The notes under the pieces were generated by a model. It saw only the letters and a list, made by a program, of their open reading frames with translations, had not been told where the DNA came from and did not search any database. From Paraburkholderia guartelaensis (GTDB taxonomy: Bacteria > Pseudomonadota > Gammaproteobacteria > Burkholderiales > Burkholderiaceae), in contig NZ_SMOD01000009.1 in NCBI RefSeq assembly GCF_004353905.1, positions 214,958 to 278,957 of the forward strand: a DNA stretch of 64,000 nucleotides, in the 5' to 3' direction. The first letter of the stretch is position 1. Each line of letters begins with the position of its first letter. Both the position numbers and the translations under genes were made by a program. Positions 1 to 7,929 of the stretch are shown here, one piece after another.

Positions 1-49
1 CAGCGCTGATACGCCGAGCGATGGCTGTTCGCGGAGCTCGTGTCAGACA
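1..49 (-). CDS. fliH: Flagellar assembly protein FliH, N-terminus only (cut by window edge)
   Basis: An ATG at 49-47 lies inside the last codons of fliG and reads MSDTSSANSHRSAYQR to the window edge without a stop. The TGA of fliG (45-43) overlaps this frame, giving a 7-base overlap typical of translationally coupled flagellar genes. FliH follows FliG in most fliEFGHIJ clusters and regulates the FliI export ATPase. The assignment rests on position and coupling; only 16 residues are visible, so identity is inferred. Confidence 0.55.
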
Positions 50-1038
50 TAAGCGTCTTCTGCCTTGCCGCCTAGAACGATCTGGCCGCTCTCGGCGAGG
101 TTGCGCACGATCTGCAGGATACGGCGCTGCTGTGCCTCGACTTCCGACACACGCACCGGACCGCGCGCGTCGAGGTCTTCGGCGAGCAGTTCGGCCGCAC
201 GCTGCGACATGTTCGAGAGGAACTTGGTACGCAGCGCGGGCGGCGCACCCTTGAGCGAAATGATGAGCGACTCCGACTCGACTTCCTTGAGCAGCAGCTG
301 GATCGCGCGGTCCTCGAGGTCGAGCAGGTTCTCGAACACGAACATCTGATCGATGATCTTCTGCGCGAGTTCCGCGTCGTACTGGCGAACGTTCTCGATC
401 ACCCCTTCTTCGTGCTGGCTCGTCATGAAGTTGAGGATTTCGGCCGCCGTGCGGATGCCGCCCATCGGGCTGCGCTTGAGGTTGTCGCTGCCCGAGAGGA
501 GGTTCGTGAGCACGTCGTCGAGCTCGCGCAGCGCCTGCGGCTGGATGCCGTCGAGCGTCGCGATACGCAGCAGCACGTCGTTGCGCAGGCGCTCGGTGAA
601 GCACGAAGCGATTTCCGAGGCCTGGTCGCGGTCGAGGTGCACGAGGATCGTCGCGATGATCTGCGGGTGCTCGTTCTTGATGAGCTCGGCCACCGACCCC
701 GAATCCATCCACTTGAGGCCTTCGATGCCGCTCGTGTCGCCGCCTTGCAGAATGCGGTCGATGATCGCGCCGGCCTTGTCCTCGCCCAGCGCCTTGTTGA
801 GCACGTTGCGGATGTAGTCGTTCGAGTCGAGCGAGAAGGCGGTGTGCTGCTCGGCTTCCTTCACGAATTCCTGCAGCACGACTTCGATCTCTTCGCGCTT
901 GACGTTCTTGAGCGCCGCCATGGCGGCGCCGATTTTCTGCACTTCGCGCGGACCGAGGAACTTGAAGACCTCGGAGGCCTCTTGCTCGCCGATCGACATG
1001 AGCAGCAGCGCGCTCTTGGTTGCGCCTTCAGCGTTCAT
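43..1038 (-). CDS. fliG: Flagellar motor switch protein FliG
   Basis: FliG forms the rotor ring under the MS ring at the cytoplasmic face and transmits torque from the MotA stator. The 331-residue product equals the usual family length. The EHPQ motif is at residues 123-126 in the middle domain, and the C-terminal domain carries the charged torque helix region (EDLDARGPVRVSEVE). The ATG at 1038 lies inside the end of fliF (overlap of 11 bases), so the two are translationally coupled; this matters because FliG binds the C-terminus of FliF. The stop overlaps the start of fliH. Identification is firm. Confidence 0.97.
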   Translation of the reverse strand: MNAEGATKSALLLMSIGEQEASEVFKFLGPREVQKIGAAMAALKNVKREEIEVVLQEFVKEAEQHTAFSLDSNDYIRNVLNKALGEDKAGAIIDRILQGGDTSGIEGLKWMDSGSVAELIKNEHPQIIATILVHLDRDQASEIASCFTERLRNDVLLRIATLDGIQPQALRELDDVLTNLLSGSDNLKRSPMGGIRTAAEILNFMTSQHEEGVIENVRQYDAELAQKIIDQMFVFENLLDLEDRAIQLLLKEVESESLIISLKGAPPALRTKFLSNMSQRAAELLAEDLDARGPVRVSEVEAQQRRILQIVRNLAESGQIVLGGKAEDAYV

Positions 1039-2836
1039 CGTTCACCCAGCTTTTCACGACGGTTGCGACGATCTTCGGATCCTGGCGCGCGATGTTGCGC
1101 GCGTATTCCAGGTTGCGTTCGAACTTGTTCTTCTCGTTTTCGAAGGCGAGCAGGGCGGCTTCGCTGTCCGCATTGTCTTCGCCTTCAGCGCCGGCGCCAC
1201 CCACGCGCACGGCTTCGGGGAGGCCGTCGAGCAGCAGCGGCTCGCCGTCGGCCATGCCGGGGAGCGAGGGCGCAACCGGCTCGGGCGGCGGGAACGCGCG
1301 GCGCAGCGCCGGCTTCACCATCACGAAGTAGAGGAAGAGAGCCACCGCGCCAATGCCGAGCCACGTCGCAATCTGCTTGGCAAGGGCGAGGATGTCGGGT
1401 TGGCGCCACCACGGCAGGTTCGCGTTCGGGTCGACTTCGGTCTGGAACGCGGCGTTCACGACGTTCACCGAGTCGCCGCGCTTGGCGTCGTAGCCCATGG
1501 CGTCCTTCACGAGCTGCTCGACCTGCGCGAGCTTCTGCGCGTCGAGCGGCTGCATGGTGGCGTGGCCCTTGGCGTCCACCTTCGGCTGATAGTTCACGAT
1601 CACGGCGACCGACAGGCGTTTCACGTCGCCCGGCGCCTGCTGATAGTGGCGCACGGTCTTGTCGAGCTCGTAGTTCGTCGTGGTGTCGCGATGATCGGAG
1701 ACCGGCACCGCAGCCGACGCACCGCTCGCCCCCGCAGGCGCGCTGATGGGCGCCGAGGCCGGCTGCGGCGGCTGGTTCGTGAGGGCGCCGGGCACGCCGC
1801 CCGCGCCGCTTTGCTGCATTTCCGTCGAAATGTTCTGCTGCTGGCTGCGGATGGCTGCGGCCTGCGGGTTGGCGTTCGGACCGTAGGCTTCGGAGGTCTG
1901 TTCGAGCTTCGAGAAGTCGAGGTCGGCGCTCACCTGCGAGCGCGCGTTGCCGGCGCCGAACAGGGGCGCGAGGATCGCGTCGATGCGCGCCTGGGTGTCG
2001 TGCTCGACCTGGCGCACGTACTTGAGCTGCGAGGCGTCGAGGCCCACGCCCGTGGCGCTCTGGGTGAGGAGGTTGCCGTCCTGGTCGACCACCGTCACGT
2101 TGCGCACCGGCAGGTCCGGCACGGCCGAAGCCACCATGTGCGTGATCGCGGCAACCTGGCCGTCGTCGAGAATGCGGCCCGGATACAGGTTCACGAGCAC
2201 CGAGGCGGAGGGCGCTTCGCGCTCGCGCACGAACACCGAAGGCTTCGGAATGGCCAGATGCACGCGCGCCGACTTCACGCTCGCGATCGACTGGATCGTC
2301 TGTTCGAGTTCGCCTTCGAGCGCGCGCTGGTAGTTCACCTGCTCGGCGAACTGGCTGATGCCGAACTTCTGGTTGTCCATCAGCTCGAAGCCGACCGAGC
2401 CGTTCTTCGGCAGGCCCTGGGAGGCGAGGCGCAGGCGCATTTCGTTGACCTGCTCGGCGGGCACGAGAATGGCGCCGCCGGCGTCCGAAAGCTTATAGGG
2501 AACGTTTGCGGCCTGAAGCGCGGTAATGATGGCGCCGCCGTCACGGTCCGAGAGGTTGCTGTACAGCACCTTGTAGTCAGGCGCGCGCGACCACAGCACG
2601 AGACCCGCGACCACGGCCACGAGCAGCGCAACGGCAAAAATGAGCGGCGCGCGCGGGTTGCCGCGCACGTTGCGCAACGACGAGAGCGAGCCGAGGCGCT
2701 GCGCGAAACCGCCGCCGAGGTCATCCGCGCCGCCCAGGCCTGCGCCCGCGCCAGCGCCGGGCGCGGCGCCCGCGCCAGAGGTGGCGAGGCCCATGCGGGC
2801 GTCGGGGTTGATCAAAGAATTGGCAGTCGAATCCAT
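1028..2836 (-). CDS. fliF: Flagellar MS-ring protein FliF
   Basis: FliF builds the MS ring in the inner membrane, the base of the flagellar rotor and housing of the export gate. The 602-residue product has a hydrophobic segment at about 63-82, a long periplasmic region with ring-building motifs (residue runs such as VNYQRALEGELEQTI), and a second segment at about 487-506 before an acidic cytoplasmic tail ending KSWVNDER, the FliG-binding end. The frame is open further upstream to 2920, but the ATG at 2836 has a GGAG about 11 bases ahead and begins MDSTANSLINP, so I chose it. It leads fliF-fliG-fliH, divergent from fliE. Confidence 0.96.
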   Translation of the reverse strand: MDSTANSLINPDARMGLATSGAGAAPGAGAGAGLGGADDLGGGFAQRLGSLSSLRNVRGNPRAPLIFAVALLVAVVAGLVLWSRAPDYKVLYSNLSDRDGGAIITALQAANVPYKLSDAGGAILVPAEQVNEMRLRLASQGLPKNGSVGFELMDNQKFGISQFAEQVNYQRALEGELEQTIQSIASVKSARVHLAIPKPSVFVREREAPSASVLVNLYPGRILDDGQVAAITHMVASAVPDLPVRNVTVVDQDGNLLTQSATGVGLDASQLKYVRQVEHDTQARIDAILAPLFGAGNARSQVSADLDFSKLEQTSEAYGPNANPQAAAIRSQQQNISTEMQQSGAGGVPGALTNQPPQPASAPISAPAGASGASAAVPVSDHRDTTTNYELDKTVRHYQQAPGDVKRLSVAVIVNYQPKVDAKGHATMQPLDAQKLAQVEQLVKDAMGYDAKRGDSVNVVNAAFQTEVDPNANLPWWRQPDILALAKQIATWLGIGAVALFLYFVMVKPALRRAFPPPEPVAPSLPGMADGEPLLLDGLPEAVRVGGAGAEGEDNADSEAALLAFENEKNKFERNLEYARNIARQDPKIVATVVKSWVNDER

Positions 2837-2914
2837 GCGACGGGTATCTCCGGAGGCTTCCAGGTCTCGCCTTGCATGGCGGAGACTTTCACGTGACGCA
2901 TTATCCGGGGCCAC

Positions 2915-2930
2915 TGGCAAGCCGATTGCG
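2915..2930 (+). promoter_or_regulatory. Candidate sigma54 (-24/-12) promoter toward fliE
   Basis: The sequence TGGCAAG-N4-TTGCG matches the -24/-12 consensus TGGCACG-N4-TTGCW at all but two positions, with exact spacing. It points to fliE and would start transcription near 2942, leaving a leader of about 200 nt that contains the tandem dyads at 3043-3084. Single sigma54 matches are common by chance and no activator site is recognised, so this is tentative. Confidence 0.35.
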
Positions 2931-3042
2931 CGAATAGAGCCGGGTTTTCCCCCTAGTTTCGGGGCTGCCGAAACGGACCCGCTGCTATGCTCTCCCCCAG
3001 ATTCGGCATCCTGTCAGTGCGCCGTCTCAGCCGGGCCCGCAG

Positions 3043-3084
3043 GATTGCACTGCAATCGCTGAAGATTGCCGCGCAATCGCTGAA
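3043..3084. repeat. Two exact tandem 21-bp units, each a GATTGC-N3-GCAATC dyad
   Basis: Each unit is GATTGC-N3-GCAATC followed by GCTGAA: 3043-3063 and 3064-3084. Only the three-base centre differs (ACT versus CGC). The 21-bp period equals two helical turns, so two dimeric proteins would sit on the same DNA face. Transcribed rightward, each dyad would form a 6-bp hairpin in the fliE leader. It lies in the 308-bp gap between the fliF and fliE starts, which also has a TTTCGG-N5-CCGAAA dyad at 2957-2973. The binding factor is unknown. Confidence 0.6.
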
Positions 3085-3144
3085 AATCCGGCCCTGGGGC
3101 TCGTCCCCGGAATACCCCGCATGTCCCCTTTTCGTGGAGCAAAC

Positions 3145-3480
3145 ATGACCGTGCCAGTATCCCCGCTCACGTCCGCCTTGGCGCAAATGCAGTCGATGGC
3201 GACCCAGGCGGCCGGCGGCCCCACCGCAGCCGACGAAAAGTCGGGCGCGGCCACGGCCGGCGGGTTCGCGGCGGCGCTCAAGTCGTCGCTCGACCAGATC
3301 AGCGACGCCCAGCAGAAGGCCGTTGGCGAGTCGCAGGCGTTCGAGCTGGGCGCGAACAACGTGTCGCTCAACGACGTGATGGTCGACATGCAGAAAGCGA
3401 ACATCGGCTTCCAGTTCGGATTGCAGGTGCGCAACAAGCTCGTGGCCGCCTACACCGACATCATGCAGATCCAGGTGTGA
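3145..3480 (+). CDS. fliE: Flagellar hook-basal body protein FliE
   Basis: FliE is the export-gate adaptor that joins the MS ring to the proximal rod in the periplasm. The 111-residue product has the conserved C-terminal half ([19 protein letters not shown], then [14 protein letters not shown]), which matches the family end. An in-frame ATG exists at 3121, but the ATG at 3145 has GGAG six bases ahead and gives the normal family length. It is the first rightward gene, divergent from fliF. Confidence 0.95.
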   Translation: MTVPVSPLTSALAQMQSMATQAAGGPTAADEKSGAATAGGFAAALKSSLDQISDAQQKAVGESQAFELGANNVSLNDVMVDMQKANIGFQFGLQVRNKLVAAYTDIMQIQV

Positions 3481-3512
3481 CGGTGCCCGAAGCCTTTGCC
3501 CGCTCAACGCGC

Positions 3513-3540
3513 TAAAGCTTCCTCCCCTACGATCCGATAA
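3513..3540 (+). promoter_or_regulatory. Sigma28 (FliA) class III flagellar promoter for fliS
   Basis: TAAAGCTT at 3513-3520 and TCCGATAA at 3533-3540 each differ by one base from the sigma28 consensus TAAAGTTT and GCCGATAA, with a 12-nt spacer (11 is usual). It lies 85 bases ahead of the fliS start, in the 144-bp fliE-fliS gap. The match suggests that fliS-fliT-fliK and the following FlhB-like gene have a late flagellar promoter of their own, separate from fliE. Confidence 0.72.
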
Positions 3541-3624
3541 CCCGGCTAGAAGAGTCCGTCGCTCGTGCTTGCACAGCGCGTCGGACGACCGCATTCAAGC
3601 CAAACGTATCAAGGAGAAGCGCCG

Positions 3625-4071
3625 ATGTTTTCCCCTGCCCAATCTGGAGCTAACGCCTATGCACGCGTGGGCGTCGAAACGGGGGTCATGGGTGCGAGCC
3701 CGCACAAGCTGATCGTGCTCCTGTACCAGGGAGCGCGCCAGGCGATTGCGCAGGCGCGTATGCATTTGCAGGCCGGCAACGTCGGCCCGCGTTGCGAGGC
3801 GATCGCCAAGGCGATCCGGATTGTCGAGAGCGGACTTCAGCTCGCGTTGAACGTCGAGGCGGGCGGCGAGATCGCTCAACGCCTGAATGCGCTGTACAGC
3901 TACATGACGAAGCGCCTGCTGGAAGCCAATATTAAACAGAGCGAGACCATGCTGGTCGAGGTCGATGGACTGCTGGCTACGCTCGAAGAAGCCTGGTTGG
4001 GGATAGCGCCGGAAGTGGCGAGGATGGCCGAACAGGCATCCGCGTCAGCGTCCGGCTCACTGATGAGATGA
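3625..4071 (+). CDS. fliS: Flagellin export chaperone FliS
   Basis: FliS binds the C-terminal disordered part of flagellin in the cytoplasm, preventing early polymerisation and delivering it to the export gate. The 148-residue product shows the family core (ASPHKLIVLLYQGA, then MTKRLLEANI and the helical C-terminal part). The frame opens at 3565, but the ATG at 3625 has AAGGAG ahead and starts MFSPAQSGANAYARVGVETG, the expected N-terminus. Its stop overlaps the fliT start by ATGA. A sigma28-like promoter lies upstream, which fits late expression with flagellin. Confidence 0.95.
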   Translation: MFSPAQSGANAYARVGVETGVMGASPHKLIVLLYQGARQAIAQARMHLQAGNVGPRCEAIAKAIRIVESGLQLALNVEAGGEIAQRLNALYSYMTKRLLEANIKQSETMLVEVDGLLATLEEAWLGIAPEVARMAEQASASASGSLMR

Positions 4072-4400
4072 GTTCAAAAGCAGACTACTTCGCCCGCTAC
4101 GAAGCGATAGCGGCTGTGTCGGAGCAGATGCTCCATGCGGCGCGCGATGCGCACTGGAACGATCTGATCGGTTTGCAGGAGCAGTACCGGATCCTCGTCG
4201 ACGCCTTGAAGGACGCCGAAGCCGCCGTACGGCTCACGGTTTCCGAACGGGCGCGCAAGTACGAGCTGATCCGCCAGATCCTCGCCGACGACGCCGCCAT
4301 CCGCGATCTCGCAAGCCCTTGCATGGCACGGCTTTCGGCGCTCTTTTACGGCACCGTGCAGCCCGCGCGGGTCTTGCAGGAAATCTACGGAGCCCGCTAG
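4068..4400 (+). CDS. fliT: Flagellar protein FliT (export chaperone)
   Basis: FliT is a small helical cytoplasmic chaperone for the filament cap FliD; in enterobacteria it also restrains FlhDC. The product is 110 residues, of normal length, largely helical, with a conserved aromatic and charged N-terminal region (YFARYEAIAAVSEQML) and a C-terminus ending QEIYGAR. It overlaps fliS by four bases (ATGA), the usual fliST pairing. FliT is poorly conserved in sequence, so the call leans on position and size. Confidence 0.85.
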   Translation: MSSKADYFARYEAIAAVSEQMLHAARDAHWNDLIGLQEQYRILVDALKDAEAAVRLTVSERARKYELIRQILADDAAIRDLASPCMARLSALFYGTVQPARVLQEIYGAR

Positions 4401-4484
4401 CGCGGTGCGTGGCGCCTCGCGAGGCAACGGCGCGCAACGCCCCATGAACCGGCAGGTCAGCGCCGTGCGCAGATCCGGAACACC

Positions 4485-6005
4485 ATGAACGGAATCGACA
4501 CCGGAGCCGCCGCGCTCCTCGCGAGCCGCATCGCGGCGCTCACGCCGGTTGGGCCGCAGAGCGCCTCCGGCGCGGCGCAAACGGGCGTCTCCGCGCTCGC
4601 AACGGGCACTGCCGCGCTCGCCGACACCGCAACCCACACCAGCAGTACGCAGGACTCGACCGAGACCGTGCTTTCGGCGGTTGCGCTGGCGCTCGACGCC
4701 ATCATCCGCTCGGGCGGCGAGGCGACGCCCGCCGTGGTGGGACGCGCGCCGATCTGGGCCAATCCCGATGCCGATGCCGACGCTGCGCCTGGCGGCGCGG
4801 CGACGTTGCCGCTGCCGGGTCTTGCCGGCGAGCAGGCGCAGGCGGCGGAAGCCGCACTGCTCGCCGACGTGGCGCTCGCGGCCCAAGGTCTGGCCGGCGA
4901 GGCGCTGGCCGGAGCGGCCGACGCTGGGACCGATGCTTCCGCGCAGACGGCGTCCTCGCAAAACCCGCAGGCCGGACAAACCACCCAAACCGCTCAAACT
5001 GCGCAAGCCGCCGCCGCACAGGCCGGTCCGGTCGCCGCGCTCGCCGCGTCGCTCGCGCAGACGGTGAGTTCGAGCGGACTCTTCTACGAAGCCCACCTCG
5101 TGCAATGGTTGCGCGGCCAGCTTTCGCCCGCCGACCTTGCCGACGAGCCGCAGAACCGTCTGCTCGGCGCGCACTCGCAACTGCCGCTCGACTGGAGCCC
5201 GGCCGACGACGCGATCGACGACGTGCAATGGACCGAGACGTTCTCCGATGCGCCGGGCGCCGCGCGCGGCGAAGCGGGCAATGCCCAGAACGCGGCAAAC
5301 GCGCTCAATGCCGCGCTGGCGCGGGCCTTCCCCGGGCTGGCGGATCCGCACGGCGAAACGGCCGCGACCCAGGCCCAGGCGCGCGCGACGCTTGCCGACA
5401 CCCTGTTGCCGGCCATGCACGAGGCTGCCGCGCAGGCAGCCGGCCCGACGGTCCATCCAGCCGTGATTCCGCTCGTGCGCCAGCAGCTCGATCTGCTCGC
5501 GACCGGCGAGTTTCGCTGGAACGGCGAGGCCTGGCCGGGTGTGCGGGTGGACTGGAGCATCCAGCAAGACGACTACGACGCCCGCGATCAGCATTCGGGC
5601 GCAGCCGATGCGGACGCCGACGACATTCCATGGCGCACGCGGCTCACGCTTGCGCTGCCGAAGCTCGGCACCGTCGACGCGGAACTCACGCTCACGGGCT
5701 CAACGCTCGCGGTGCGCGTGCAGGCGAATGCGGGCGGCGCCGCGCGCCTCACGGCGGAAAGCGAGTCGCTGCGCGGGCGCCTCGAAGCGCTCGGGCTCAC
5801 GCTCGCGGGGCTCTCGATCCGCGAGATCGGCAGCGGCGCCGCGGCAAGTCCCGCCGAGGCTGCGAGAGCCGCGAGCGCCGCAAGCGCCTACGCCGCCCAA
5901 ACCACGTCCGCCGCATCCACGGCGCAGACCGAGCAGACCGCGCAGGCTGACGCCGACGCGAACGATCAGCGCAACCACCGCCTCGACCACGACTGGGAGT
6001 TGTGA
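4485..6005 (+). CDS. fliK: Flagellar hook-length control protein FliK
   Basis: FliK is secreted during hook assembly, measures hook length and switches FlhB to filament export. The product is 506 residues. An Ala/Gln/Thr-rich low-complexity N-terminal region is followed by the conserved C-terminal Flg_hook domain at about 360-460 (PKLGTVDAELTLTGSTLAVR, then LRGRLEALGLTLAGLSI). The N-terminal half is typically disordered and variable. It follows fliT by 84 bases and its stop overlaps the next start as TGATG, coupling it to an FlhB-like gene, the known partner type of FliK. Confidence 0.93.
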   Translation: MNGIDTGAAALLASRIAALTPVGPQSASGAAQTGVSALATGTAALADTATHTSSTQDSTETVLSAVALALDAIIRSGGEATPAVVGRAPIWANPDADADAAPGGAATLPLPGLAGEQAQAAEAALLADVALAAQGLAGEALAGAADAGTDASAQTASSQNPQAGQTTQTAQTAQAAAAQAGPVAALAASLAQTVSSSGLFYEAHLVQWLRGQLSPADLADEPQNRLLGAHSQLPLDWSPADDAIDDVQWTETFSDAPGAARGEAGNAQNAANALNAALARAFPGLADPHGETAATQAQARATLADTLLPAMHEAAAQAAGPTVHPAVIPLVRQQLDLLATGEFRWNGEAWPGVRVDWSIQQDDYDARDQHSGAADADADDIPWRTRLTLALPKLGTVDAELTLTGSTLAVRVQANAGGAARLTAESESLRGRLEALGLTLAGLSIREIGSGAAASPAEAARAASAASAYAAQTTSAASTAQTEQTAQADADANDQRNHRLDHDWEL

Positions 6006-6418
6006 TGAGCCGCACGCACCGCAAGAGCGCCGCCGCGCTCGCCTACGACGCCCCCGAAGGCGACGGCGCACCGCGCGTGGTCGCGAAAGGCTACGGCCTC
6101 GTCGCGGAGATGATCGTGCAACGCGCGAAGGAAGCGGGCCTCTACGTGCACGAAGCGCCGGAGATGGTCTCGCTGCTCATGCGCGTGGACCTCGACGCGA
6201 AGATCCCGCCGCAGCTCTATCAGGCGGTGGCCGAACTGCTGGCCTGGCTGCACCGCCTCGAAGCGGAGAACGACGCGAAGGCCAAAGCCGCCGCGCAAGC
6301 GCAAGCCGCCACGCCGGCCGGAGCCGCGGCCGGCGGCGCCCCGCGCGATATCAGCGACGTTCGCAGGATCGCCGGCACCCGCCCCGCGCTGCCCTTCAAC
6401 CCCTCAACATCAACTTGA
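6005..6418 (+). CDS. Free-standing FlhB C-terminal-domain homologue (FhlB-like)
   Basis: The 137-residue product matches the cytoplasmic C-terminal part of the export switch protein FlhB: AAALAYDAPEG, then PRVVAKGYGLVAEMIVQRA, then IPPQLYQAVAELLAWLHRLE. It begins just after where the NPTH autocleavage site would be, and the NPTH motif and the membrane domain are absent. An Ala-rich tail follows. The ATG at 6005 overlaps the fliK stop (TGATG); a GTG one codon earlier is possible. Such proteins can partly replace the FlhB C-terminal fragment in other bacteria. The last 23 bases overlap the convergent aldehyde dehydrogenase gene. Confidence 0.85.
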   Translation: MSRTHRKSAAALAYDAPEGDGAPRVVAKGYGLVAEMIVQRAKEAGLYVHEAPEMVSLLMRVDLDAKIPPQLYQAVAELLAWLHRLEAENDAKAKAAAQAQAATPAGAAAGGAPRDISDVRRIAGTRPALPFNPSTST

Positions 6419-7847
6419 TCAGCCAGGCGACGCGCTTGCCATAGGGCGGCGCGATGAGCCCGCGCGCATTCAGCCGCGCCTGGGTGAAGACCGGCTTCAT
6501 CTTCGAAAACGTGACGAAGCCCTCGTAGCCGTGATACGCGCCCATGCCGCTCGGGCCGACGCCGCCGAACGGCAGCCCCTCGGCGGCGATATGCATGAGC
6601 GTCTCGTTCACCGACATCCCGCCCGCCACCGTTTCACGCGTCACGCGCTCGACCGTGCGCGGGTCGTCGGCATAGAGGTAAAGCGAGAGCGGGCGAGGGC
6701 GCGCATTCACGTAGCGCAGCGCTTCGTCGAGCGTGTCGTAGGGCACGAGCGGCAAGAGCGGCCCGAAGATTTCCTCCTGCATGAGCGCCGTCTGTGCGCC
6801 GGCGTTCGTTACGATGACGGGCGCGAAGCGCCGCGTGGCGGCGTCGTGCGTGCCGAGCGCGTGCAGCTGCGCGCCGCTCGCCTGAGCTTCATCGGCAAGG
6901 CGTTGCAGGCGCTCGAAGTGGCGCGCCGAAATGATCGACGTGTAGTCGCGGTTGTTCGTGAAGTCCGGATAGAGCTGCGCGAAGCGCGTGCGCGCGCGAG
7001 CGATGAACGCCGCCTCCTGGCCGCGCGGCAGCAGCACGTAGTCGGGTGCGATGCAGGTTTGCCCCGCGTTCAGCGTCTTGCCGAGCAGCAGGCTGTCGAC
7101 GGCGTAGTTCAGGCGCGCCGCGGCGCCGATGATCACGGGCGACTTGCCGCCCAGTTCGAGCGTGACCGGCGTGAGGTTCGCGGCAGCTGCGCGCATGACC
7201 TCGTGCCCCACGCGCGTCGAGCCGGTGAAGAGCAGATGGTCGAACGGCAGCGCGCTGAAGGCGGCGCCCACCGACGCGTCGCCGTTCACGACCGCCACAT
7301 GGTCACGCGCGAAAGTCTTGCCGATCAGCTCTTCGAACAGCGCGGAAGTGCGCGGCGTCAGCTCCGACATCTTGATCATGGCGCGGTTGCCCGCCGCGAG
7401 CGCACACACGAGCGGGCTCGCGGCCAGCTGCAGCGGATAGTTCCACGGCACGACGATCCCTGCCACCCCAAGCGGCTGCGGCACCAGCTTCGCGCGCCCG
7501 GGCAGCAGCCATTTGCCGACCGGTCTGCGGCGCGGCTTCATCCAGCGCGCGCCGTGCCTGAGCGCCGCATCGATCTCCTGCTTGAGGACGACGAATTCCG
7601 CAAGCTCGACTTCCGCCTTCGAGCGCTGGCCGAAGTCGGCGTTCATCGCGTCGGCGAGCGCGTCCCGGTTCGAGAACAGCACGTCGCGCAGCGCCTTGAG
7701 ATTGCGCGCGCGTGCGTCCCACGACGGGAACGGGTCGCGCAGGAAGGCTTCGCGCTGCGCGGCGAGCAGCGTGTTCAGCGCGGCGTGCGGGTCTTCGGGT
7801 GCGGCGTGCGCGTTGCGGGCGAAGTCTTCGGGCAGGTCCTGCTTCAT
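6396..7847 (-). CDS. Aldehyde dehydrogenase (coniferyl aldehyde dehydrogenase type)
   Basis: An NAD(P)-dependent aldehyde dehydrogenase that oxidises an aldehyde to its acid in the cytoplasm. The 483-residue product shows the ALDH core: the cofactor-site region IVVPWNYPLQL, the glutamate motif LELGGKSPVI and the catalytic cysteine motif NAGQTCIAPDY. The short length and the FGGVGPSGMGAYHG motif near the end resemble the class containing coniferyl aldehyde dehydrogenase and long-chain fatty aldehyde dehydrogenases, so the substrate is uncertain. The ATG at 7847 has AGAGGA ahead; the frame is open to 8006. It lies 82 bases after the AidB-like gene on the same strand. Confidence 0.9.
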   Translation of the reverse strand: MKQDLPEDFARNAHAAPEDPHAALNTLLAAQREAFLRDPFPSWDARARNLKALRDVLFSNRDALADAMNADFGQRSKAEVELAEFVVLKQEIDAALRHGARWMKPRRRPVGKWLLPGRAKLVPQPLGVAGIVVPWNYPLQLAASPLVCALAAGNRAMIKMSELTPRTSALFEELIGKTFARDHVAVVNGDASVGAAFSALPFDHLLFTGSTRVGHEVMRAAAANLTPVTLELGGKSPVIIGAAARLNYAVDSLLLGKTLNAGQTCIAPDYVLLPRGQEAAFIARARTRFAQLYPDFTNNRDYTSIISARHFERLQRLADEAQASGAQLHALGTHDAATRRFAPVIVTNAGAQTALMQEEIFGPLLPLVPYDTLDEALRYVNARPRPLSLYLYADDPRTVERVTRETVAGGMSVNETLMHIAAEGLPFGGVGPSGMGAYHGYEGFVTFSKMKPVFTQARLNARGLIAPPYGKRVAWLIKLMLRG

Positions 7848-7929
7848 GGTCGGTCCTCTTGGGTTCGCCCACGCTTCGGCGCGTGGGCGAACGGAAAAAT
7901 CGGTTCGTACTATCGGCGCTGCTGACGGG

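Noticed and set aside
842..2896. Long rightward open frame opposite fliF
   Set aside because: High GC gives long antisense frames. The product is His/Arg/Asp-rich without any domain, and fliF on the other strand is certain. The same holds for long frames opposite ahcY, maeB, glmS, metF, dppA and the fused oxidoreductase.
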